NCBI GenBank assembly: GCA_027062145.1
Contig: JAMOTX010000016.1
Coordinates: forward strand, 1 to 5,705
Source: Candidatus Altimarinota bacterium
Lineage (GTDB): Bacteria > Patescibacteriota > Gracilibacteria > BD1-5 > UBA6164
Direction of reading: 5' to 3'
DNA length: 5,705 bases
In this document: positions 1 to 5,338 of the stretch, in pieces
Numbering within the stretch: position 1 is the stretch's first letter
How the letters are laid out: each line of letters opens with the position of its first letter
The notes under the pieces: generated by a model
What the model saw: the letters and a program-made list of their open reading frames with translations, nothing else
The model's database searches: none
Told to the model about the DNA's origin: nothing
Translations under genes and position numbers: made by a program

Positions 1-697
1 CAGCTACATATAATTTAACTAATGATGGTTTTTTAATATTAGTAGTATCAAATACAATAGTATATGTTTTATTATTTCTATTTATCCAATATCAAAATTT
101 TGAATAATTTGTATTAGTATATCCACTCGAAATAATTGTTAATCTATTATTTCAAATATACAATACAGGTCTATTAAAGTTTTTAGGTAATCTAATTTTT
201 TTAATAATTTTTAAATCTTCAACTGTAACAATATAAACATATTTATCTAATTCATTATAATAATAAATATATTTTCAATCTGTCTTAACTATGTCAGATT
301 CATCAACTCAATTAACTTGAGAATTTGTTTTTGAAAAATCATTAGATGCTCATTCATCTGATAATCATTCATTAGATTCAAAAGATACTGCCGAACTTTT
401 TTGAATAGGCATTGCTTCTATAGAATCTTCCATCACCATATCAACTCATAAAGTTCTATACATAACAGGATATGGTCTAAATCTATCTTTATTATTTGAC
501 CAATAATCTTTAATGTATTTTCACATTACTTTTTCAAGAGACTCACAACTTTTAAATGATTTTAAATTAAAATCATAATCCAACTCCTTAATTTCTTGTT
601 TTTCCAATTCATCTATTATTGAATTATCTTCGACTTCAGCATAAACACTAGCAAAAGAAAAAAATAAAACAAAAAACATTAATATAGTTTTTTTCAT
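1..697 (-). CDS. Secreted beta-propeller protein (Beta_propel / COG4880-like), 3' end outside window
   Basis: The frame encodes the first 232 residues of a larger protein, reading UGA as Gly; the C-terminus lies beyond the left edge. Residues 1-20 form a type I signal peptide: a basic start (MKK), a Phe/Leu/Val-rich core, and a cleavage site after SVYA, so the mature protein is exported. Residues 122-138 read SKTNSQVNGVDESDIVK, followed by TDGKYIY. This closely matches the signature I associate with secreted proteins carrying a C-terminal beta-propeller distantly related to WD-40 (Pfam Beta_propel, COG4880). The next 90 residues alternate short hydrophobic strands, as expected for blades. Eight of nine glycines are TGA. 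The start is the only one that gives a clean signal peptide; no Shine-Dalgarno is visible. The biochemical role of the family is unknown to me; surface or envelope binding is a guess. Family assignment rests on the one motif. Confidence 0.8.
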
Positions 698-810
698 AAA
701 AAATATTTATTAAATAAAATCACATATATTATTACCTAAAAAGTAAAAAAAAGTGACAAAAAAAATAACATTAATATATTAATGTTATTTCTATTTTTTT
801 CAATTTAAAA
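698..810. promoter_or_regulatory. Intergenic stretch with possible promoter for the beta-propeller gene
   Basis: This stretch separates rlmH from the beta-propeller gene; both are on the minus strand. On the minus strand TTGTCA (754-759) could be a -35 box, with AATAAT (728-733) 20 bp downstream as a poor -10. The spacing is long and the region is so AT-rich that chance matches are likely. The candidate -35 lies just beyond the rlmH terminator, which fits a separate transcription unit. Confidence 0.3.
757..790 (-). terminator. Rho-independent terminator of the proS-rlmH unit
   Basis: A perfect 28-bp palindrome spans 763-790 (left arm AAATAACATTAATA, right arm its complement). On the minus strand it is followed by an uninterrupted T run (complement of the A run at 758-765). 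It starts 21 bp after the rlmH stop codon. The stem is almost all A:T, so it may be weak. The plus-strand side has T runs after a CTA interruption, so some bidirectional function is possible, but no plus-strand gene ends there. Confidence 0.75.
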
Positions 811-1254
811 TTATTTATGATAACTAGTTCATTTTTTAATCATTGAAATTCTATATATTTGTTCAATTAAAACTAAAAGAATTAAAATATGAGGCATAAT
901 CATTTTTCAAAAATTTAATTCAAAATCTACTAAATGCTTTACTTTAGAATACTCTATCCCATTAGCTCATCATATTATAAATATAATATTTTTATAATTT
1001 TGTTTTTTATCTTCAAGCAAATCATAAAACTCTTCTGTGGATAAGTTTTTTCAATTTGGATTTAAAACAATTTTAAATCAATTTTCTTTACTCAATAAAT
1101 CAACTAAAATATCAGTTTCTTTTTCTATAATATTTCAATTTTTTATTGGTTTTAACTTAATCAATTCTATTTCTTTTCACATCCTCTTTTGAAACTCTTT
1201 TATAGGTTCACTATAGTGCTTAAAAGAATCAACGAAACTTATTATTTTTATCAT
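811..1254 (-). CDS. rlmH: RlmH, 23S rRNA pseudouridine-1915 N3-methyltransferase
   Basis: The product is 147 residues with UGA read as Gly, close to the usual length of about 155. RlmH is a SPOUT-class, SAM-dependent enzyme that methylates pseudouridine 1915 in helix 69 of 23S rRNA on assembled 70S ribosomes. Family hallmarks are in order: the SAM-loop motif FIIGGANG at 92-99, FGKMIMPH at 115-122 (family form SLGKMTLPH), LIEQIYR at 129-135, and the C-terminal KGTSYHK, matching the family's GEPYHK end. Eight of nine glycines are TGA, including both adjacent ones of the SAM loop (residues 95-96). Under the standard code nothing of this gene would be called. It starts 5 bp after the proS stop, so it is co-transcribed and probably translationally coupled. 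No Shine-Dalgarno is visible. Identification is secure. Confidence 0.95.
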
Positions 1255-1259
1255 AGTTA

Positions 1260-2483
1260 TTAAAAGTTAACAATTTCACTTTTTTCTCACCTTTTAGTAA
1301 ATTCAAAACCTCATTGCTCAAGAGTTTTTGGAGAAATAACAATTCTTCTAGGTATTCAAAATAATTCACAATCACCTGCTTTTTGCCCGAACCCTACTTT
1401 TTTTCACATTCTATCATCTAAAATAACTGTTTTTCATTTAGATTCTAATTTTTTAGCAAAATCTTCAGCTTTTTCTATATTTTCTTCTCATATAACTATT
1501 ATATAGTAATCTGCTGGAGCAACACTTTCAGGCCAAGCTATTCATTTATCTTTCATATTATATTCAGCAATAACTCACATAAGTCTTGAAACCCCTATAC
1601 CATAACAACCCATTATAACATCTTGTTCCTTATTGTTTGCATCAAGCATTTTCATTCAAAAAGGCTTTGTAAATTTTGTTTCAAGTGGAAATATGTTTCA
1701 CACTTCTGAAGCTTTTTCTATTCTATGATCTTTATTTTTACACTTTGTACATTCAAATCAATTTTCTAAATCTACTACTTCTTTATTATGAGAAGTTCAA
1801 CAACTATCACATATATAAATCTCATCTTCCCCTATAGGTAATACTACTTGGAATTCGTGAGAATATTTTTCAGTAAAAACTCATCCATCAGCTAATGTAA
1901 TATAAGTATCATCTAAAAGTTCTAATCTTTCAAAAATTTTCATATATACTTTTTTCATTCATTCATAATATTCTACGAATTCTTCATCAGTTATATGAAA
2001 TGAATATGCATCTTTCATTATAAATTCTCTACCTCTTAACAATCAAGATTTTGCTCTTTTTTCGTTTCTATATTTAGTTTGAATTTGGTAAACACTTGCT
2101 CAAGAATCTTTATATGAATTTATAAATTCTGTCATTAATGGAGTAACTATTTCTTCATGAGTAGGATTTAATCTATAATTTTTATCACCATAAGTAGGAA
2201 CTTTGAAATACTCATCTATATCTGCTCTTCATGTTTTTTCCCAAATATCCATTGGAGAAAGTCATGACATTAATATTTCAGAAGATCAATAATTATCCAT
2301 TTCTTCTCTTACAATATTTTCTATATTTCTTAAAACTTTTAAACCTAAAGTAGTATAATTATATACTCCTGCCATAGTTTGTCTTATAAATCAAGCTTGC
2401 AATAAAATACTAGTTGAAATATTATCACTTATTTGTGGCCTAGTTTTAAGTGTTTTAATCGGAAAATTTGATAGTTTTATCAT
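1260..2483 (-). CDS. proS: Prolyl-tRNA synthetase, short form lacking the editing insertion
   Basis: The product is 407 residues and charges tRNA-Pro with proline in the cytoplasm. The N-terminus MIKLSNFPIKTLK aligns with the family start. Class II motifs follow: motif 1 around 38-63 (AGVYNYTTLGLKVLRNIENI), NPTHEE at 106-111, motif 2 around 137-164 (YRNEKRAKSGLLRGREFIMKD), motif 3 GCYGIGVSR at 292-300, then a C-terminal anticodon-binding domain from about 324. Usual bacterial ProRS is about 570 residues with an insertion (INS) domain of about 180 residues between motifs 2 and 3 that removes mischarged Ala-tRNA-Pro. Here only about 125 residues separate them, so INS is absent. A CxxC-x16-CxxC pattern (C225, C228, C245, C248) sits at the INS position and may bind zinc. 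Twenty of 33 glycines are TGA. The frame is closed by TAA at 2493-2495, so ATG 2483 is the first possible ATG. The gene ends in tandem TAA TAA. Confidence 0.96.
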
Positions 2484-2529
2484 AAAAAAAACTTATATTA
2501 TAAAATTGATTTTATAATATAAGTTTTTT
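2484..2529 (-). terminator. Long hairpin with U-tract directly before proS
   Basis: Arms at 2486-2506 and 2509-2529 are perfect complements (21 bp), with a tiny TG centre. On the minus strand the stem is followed by a T run (complement of A at 2484-2490). It lies 18 bp after the stop codon of the 47-residue gene, so it looks like that gene's terminator. The U-tract ends exactly at the proS start codon, leaving no room for a separate proS leader. Confidence 0.7.
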
Positions 2530-2541
2530 CTTTATTGTAAA
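2511..2541 (-). promoter_or_regulatory. proS: Candidate proS promoter embedded in the hairpin
   Basis: On the minus strand TTTACA (2536-2541) is a fair -35, followed by TATTAT (2514-2519, spacer 16) or TATAAA (2511-2516, spacer 19) within the right arm of the palindrome. Initiation near 2504-2507 would start the mRNA at the hairpin loop, so that transcript could not form the terminator, and would give a leader of roughly 20 nt. A second TATAAT occurs at 2497-2502. In DNA this AT-rich, chance matches are common. Confidence 0.35.
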
Positions 2542-2547
2542 GGATTT

Positions 2548-2691
2548 TTAACTCCTAATTTCTAATAAATCTTGAATTAATTGTGCATATTCATTATCCA
2601 TTTTTTCTCATCATAAAATAATTGGATCTCATCCTCCATCAAGATTATCATCAAGTAAAACATTTTCACTAGATATATTATTGATACTCAT
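2548..2691 (-). CDS. 47-residue orphan small protein, acidic and glycine-clustered
   Basis: ATG at 2691 and TAA at 2548-2550 enclose 47 residues if UGA is Gly; the standard code breaks it three times. The sequence has a polar acidic N-terminus (MSINNISSENVLLDDNLD), a glycine-rich centre (GGGDPIILGG at 19-28) and a short amphipathic helix-like tail (EYAQLIQDLLEIRS). Three of five glycines are TGA. There is no signal peptide, membrane segment, Cys or His. It has a good upstream promoter and a terminator hairpin downstream, which supports a real short transcript. I recognise no family. A classical proS attenuation leader is unlikely because it holds a single proline. A peptide cleaved after a double glycine is conceivable but unsupported by any exporter here. 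Reality as a gene is likely; function is unknown. Confidence 0.65.
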
Positions 2692-2784
2692 ACTTTATAC
2701 TTAAAAAATATTTATAATAAAAGTATAGCATATTATTAATTATATAACAAATAAATTTGACTTATTAATTTAAAAATGTATAAA

Positions 2785-2814
2785 TTATATTACTTTCATT
2801 AGAAAGTAATATAA
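2785..2814 (+). repeat. 30-bp palindrome at the transcription start of the 96-residue gene
   Basis: Arms TTATATTACTTTC (2785-2797) and GAAAGTAATATAA (2802-2814) are perfect 13-bp complements around ATTA. It begins directly after the -10 box and spans the predicted start site, ending 11 bp before the Shine-Dalgarno. It could be a repressor operator or a 5' stabilising or ribosome-site-gating hairpin. No T run follows, so it is not a terminator. Confidence 0.7.
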
Positions 2815-2825
2815 AACAAAAACAC

Positions 2826-2832
2826 AAGGAGG
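2826..2832 (+). promoter_or_regulatory. Strong Shine-Dalgarno of the 96-residue gene
   Basis: AAGGAGG is a full anti-16S match, 4 nt before ATG 2837. It fixes the start. It is the only convincing Shine-Dalgarno in the window. Confidence 0.85.
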
Positions 2833-2836
2833 CAAT

Positions 2837-3127
2837 ATGCCTAAAAAAAATAACCCTTTCACAAGTCCGCTATTAAAAGCAAAAGTTGTTGTAGATATGA
2901 TAAGTTACTCTAAAACTTTTAAAGAAAAAGCTGAAAAGTATGATGAGTTAAATACTCAACTTGAAAAAAGCGTTGCTTTACATCATACCCCTGAAGGGAA
3001 AAAGATGAAACAAAAAAAATTATTACTAAAGGAGTATTTGATTAAACATATTACTGCTTTTAAAAAAGATAGAGATGCTTGGTATTATCAAAATGATGAT
3101 GATGAAAAAAGTAAAATCACTACTTAA
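2837..3127 (+). CDS. 96-residue orphan protein, lysine-rich and helical
   Basis: This is an intact frame with a consensus ribosome site, own promoter, own terminator and TAA stop, so it is clearly an expressed gene. The protein is soluble-looking and very Lys/Glu/Asp-rich. Residues about 10-50 (LLKAKVVVDMISYSKTFKEK onward to LEKSVA) and 53-80 look like two amphipathic helices, possibly a helical hairpin or short coiled coil. An aromatic patch (DAWYYQN, 80-86) precedes an acidic stretch (DDDE) and a polar tail. There is no Cys, signal peptide or membrane segment. It contains one glycine only, encoded GGG, so it has no UGA codons at all, unlike every other gene here. It shares a promoter region with the divergent 47-residue gene. 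I do not recognise a family; small nucleic-acid-binding or regulatory protein is only a guess from charge and size. Confidence 0.85.
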   Translation: MPKKNNPFTSPLLKAKVVVDMISYSKTFKEKAEKYDELNTQLEKSVALHHTPEGKKMKQKKLLLKEYLIKHITAFKKDRDAWYYQNDDDEKSKITT

Positions 3128-3155
3128 AACAATTTTTCAAAATAAAAAATTGCAC

Positions 3156-3190
3156 AAAAGAACGATACTAAATATCGTTCTTTTTCTTTT
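3156..3190 (+). terminator. Rho-independent terminator after the 96-residue gene
   Basis: Stem GAACGATA (3160-3167) pairs with TATCGTTC (3173-3180) around CTAAA, extended by AAAA/TTTT to 12 bp. A T-rich tail follows (TTTTTCTTTT, 3181-3190). It starts 29 bp past the stop codon and separates this gene from dnaK. Confidence 0.9.
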
Positions 3191-3198
3191 ATTTTAAA

Positions 3199-3204
3199 TA
3201 TAAT
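3199..3204 (+). promoter_or_regulatory. dnaK: Perfect -10 box directly before CIRCE (candidate dnaK promoter 1)
   Basis: TATAAT abuts the CIRCE element, so a transcript from it would start inside the operator, the classic HrcA arrangement. No good -35 is visible 17 bp upstream; that position falls in the preceding terminator. Confidence 0.4.
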
Positions 3205-3231
3205 TTAGCACTCAAATCAAATTTGTGCTAA
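3205..3231 (+). promoter_or_regulatory. CIRCE operator for the heat-shock repressor HrcA
   Basis: TTAGCACTC, nine bases, then TTGTGCTAA. The consensus is TTAGCACTC-N9-GAGTGCTAA: the left arm is perfect, the right arm matches 7 of 9, and the spacer is exactly nine. It sits upstream of dnaK, where CIRCE is expected. This implies that hrcA exists elsewhere in the genome and that dnaK is derepressed by heat or unfolded protein. Confidence 0.93.
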
Positions 3232-3238
3232 AAAAGTT

Positions 3239-3269
3239 TTGACATGATAAAAAAAAATGATAATATACT
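3239..3269 (+). promoter_or_regulatory. dnaK: Candidate dnaK promoter 2, downstream of CIRCE
   Basis: TTGACA (3239-3244) is a perfect -35. For the -10, TAATAT (3261-3266) has spacer 16 and a preceding TGA that resembles an extended -10; TATACT (3264-3269) has spacer 19. The start would be near 3273-3276, giving a leader of about 50 nt. CIRCE ends 7 bp before the -35, so HrcA bound there could still block polymerase. Confidence 0.65.
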
Positions 3270-3273
3270 TGCG

Positions 3274-3291
3274 AGTCATAAAAACATGACT
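3274..3291 (+). repeat. Short inverted repeat at the start of the dnaK leader
   Basis: AGTCAT and ATGACT are perfect 6-bp arms around AAAAAC, right at the predicted start of transcription from promoter 2. It could be a 5' stabilising hairpin of the mRNA or a second operator half-site pair. It may also be chance, given its length. Confidence 0.4.
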
Positions 3292-3326
3292 ATCAAAAAA
3301 AGTTTAAAATATAACTTATATATACT

Positions 3327-5237
3327 ATGTGAAAAATTATTTGAATCGATTTAGGTACTACAAATTCTTGTGTTGCTTTCATGGAATGAGGTGAAGCTAA
3401 AGTAATACCAAATGCTGAATGAAATAGAACTACTCCTTCTATTGTTGCACATAAAGATGGAGCAATAATTGTTGGTACTCCAGCAAAAAGACAAGCTATT
3501 ACAAATCCAGCAGGAACAATATTTTCTGCAAAAAGATTTATAGGTAGACAATTTGATGAAGTAAAAGATGAAATTGCATCTGTTCCTTACGAAGTTGTAA
3601 AAGGTAAAAATGGTGAAGCATTAATCAAATTTGATGGTAAAGATGTTAGACCAGAAGAAATTGGTGCACATGTTTTAATGAAAATCAAAGAAGATGCTGA
3701 AAAATTTTTAGGACAAACTGTAACTGAAGCAGTTATTACTGTTCCTGCATACTTTAATGATGATCAAAGACAAGCTACTATAAATGCAGGTAAAATTGCT
3801 GGTTTAGAAGTAAAAAGAATAGTAAATGAACCTACTGCTGCTGCTCTATCATATGGTGCAGGTAAAGGTAAAAATGAAAAAATTGCTGTTTATGATTTAT
3901 GAGGTTGAACATTTGATATATCTATTTTAGAATTATCAGAAGAAGGTACTTTTGAAGTATTATCTACCAATGGTGATACACACCTAGGTTGAGATGATTT
4001 TGATAAAAAAATACTTGATTATATTATTGATGAATTTAAAAAAGAACAAGCAATTGATCTTAGAAATGATCCAATGGCACTTCAAAGAGTAAGAGATGAA
4101 GCCGAAAAAGCTAAAAAAGAATTATCTAGTACTACTTCTTATGACGTAAATCTTCCATATATAACTATGGATGCAAGTGGACCAAAAAATCTATTAATGA
4201 CTATTACAAAAGCAAAATTTGAAGAATTAATTTCAGATTTAGTTGAAAGATCAATTGAACCATGTAAAAAAGTATTATCAGACGCTGGATTATCTGCTTC
4301 TGATTTAGATCAAGTATTATTAGTATGAGGTTCAACTAGAGTTCCTTTAGTTATATCTAAAGTAGAATCATTCTTTGGTAAAAAACCAAATGCAGGGATT
4401 AATCCTGATGAAGCTGTTGCTTTAGGTGCTGCTATTCAAGCAGGTATTATTGGATGAGATGTTACTGACGTATTATTATTAGATGTTACTCCATTAACTA
4501 TAGGTATTGAAACTATGGGTGGTGTTAGAACAGCTATGATTACTAGAAATACTACAATCCCAGCTAAAAAAACTGAAACTTTTTCTACTGCTGTTGATAA
4601 TCAACCAAGTGTTGAAATTCACGTATTACAAGGTGAAAGAGAAATGGCTGCAGATAATAAACCACTAGGTAGATTTATGCTTGATGGTATTGCTCCAGCT
4701 CCAAGATGAGTTCCTCAAATTGAAGTAAGTTTTGATATAGATGCAAACTGAGTATTAAAAGTAACTGCAAAAGATAAAGGTACAGGTAAAGAACAACATA
4801 TTACAATTCAAGGTTCTACAGGTATGGATGAAGCTGAAGTTGATGCATTAGTAAAAGAAGCTGAAGCTAAAAAGGATGAAGATAAAAAGAAAAAAGATTT
4901 AGTTGACGCTAGAAATACTGCAGATTCTACAGTAGCTCAAGCAGATAAAATGTTAGCTGACAACGCTGATAAAATCTCAGATGAAGATAAAAAATTAGTA
5001 GAAGAAAAAATAGCTCCAGTTAAAGAAATTTTAGCTAAAGCAGAAGCTACTAAAGAAGAATTCGAAGCTCCAACTAAAGAACTTTCAGATACACTTATGA
5101 GTGTTGGTCAAAAATTATATGCTCAACCAGGTGCTGAAGCTCCAAAAGAAGAAGCTAAAAAAGATGACGACTGAGTACAAGATGCTGAAGTTGAAACTGA
5201 TGAAAAAGATTGAAAAGATAGTACTACTAGAGTATAA
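3327..5237 (+). CDS. dnaK: DnaK (Hsp70) molecular chaperone, with 13 in-frame UGA=Gly codons
   Basis: The product is 636 residues, a normal DnaK length, in one uninterrupted frame once UGA is Gly. It is the ATP-dependent cytosolic chaperone that folds proteins with DnaJ and GrpE. The nucleotide-binding domain (about 1-380) shows the DLGTTNSCVA loop (8-17), NRTTPSIVA (33-41), VITVPAYFNDDQRQAT, NEPTAAALSYG, the phosphate loop DLGGGTFD (190-197) and LVGGSTRVP (332-340). The linker is DVLLLDVTPLTIGIETMGGV; then come the beta-sandwich substrate domain (GEREMAADNKPLGRFML) and a helical Lys/Glu/Ala lid. The tail is acidic and ends ...GKDSTTRV, not a typical EEV-type end. UGA encodes residues 2, 6, 21, 32, 192, 194, 222, 334, 377, 461, 475, 616 and 629. 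Start choice follows the family N-terminus (MGKIIGIDLG); no Shine-Dalgarno is visible. It is monocistronic: neither grpE nor dnaJ adjoins. Confidence 0.98.
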
Positions 5238-5242
5238 AAACT

Positions 5243-5271
5243 AAAACTCCCCTTTTTGGGGAGTTTTTTTT
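5243..5271 (+). terminator. Rho-independent terminator of dnaK
   Basis: AAAACTCCCC (5243-5252) pairs with GGGGAGTTTT (5258-5267) around TTTTT, followed by further T. It begins 5 bp after the dnaK stop. It is the most GC-rich and strongest stem in the window. Confidence 0.95.
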
Positions 5272-5314
5272 AATTTTGTGTTAGAAATTTAATGCGGATT
5301 TAAGATGTCGTGAG

Positions 5315-5320
5315 TATAAT
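5315..5320 (+). promoter_or_regulatory. Possible -10 box of the pentapeptide-repeat gene
   Basis: TATAAT is perfect, but no convincing -35 lies 15-19 bp upstream. Initiation would fall near 5327, about 12 nt before the proposed ATT start. The rest of 5272-5338 shows no other feature. Confidence 0.35.
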
Positions 5321-5338
5321 TAGTGGGTTTATTTTATA

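Larger units (their letters stand above)
2692..2836. promoter_or_regulatory. Divergent promoter region between the two orphan genes
   Basis: Two promoters face away from each other with 6 bp between their -35 boxes. Minus strand: TTGTTA (2745-2750), 17-bp spacer, extended -10 TGC-TATACT (-10 at 2722-2727), giving a start near 2715 for the 47-residue gene. Plus strand: TTGACT (2757-2762), 16-bp spacer, TATAAA (2779-2784), giving a start near 2791 for the 96-residue gene. The shared compact region suggests coordinated control. Confidence 0.65.

Noticed and set aside
763..790. Palindrome as an insertion-sequence end or attachment site
   Set aside because: There is no transposase or integrase frame nearby and no target-site duplication; position after rlmH plus a T run explains it as a terminator.
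2484..2691. 47-residue frame as a classical leader peptide attenuating proS
   Set aside because: It has only one proline codon and none near the hairpin, and a promoter/terminator layout typical of an independent gene. An RNA-based control by the hairpin itself remains open.
2837..3127. 96-residue protein as a toxin or antitoxin partner
   Set aside because: No recognisable toxin catalytic motif or DNA-binding antitoxin fold is visible, and the neighbouring small gene is divergent, whereas such pairs are normally co-directional and overlapping.
3351..3551. Minus-strand open frame of 66 codons opposite the dnaK N-terminus
   Set aside because: It is antisense to a firmly identified DnaK region, has no ribosome site, and its Ser/Cys/Tyr/Phe-rich composition is what the complement of dnaK codons gives.
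3327..5237. dnaK as a pseudogene broken by many stop codons
   Set aside because: All interruptions are TGA, none TAA or TAG, there is no frameshift, every TGA sits at a family glycine or variable tail, and the other genes show the same pattern.
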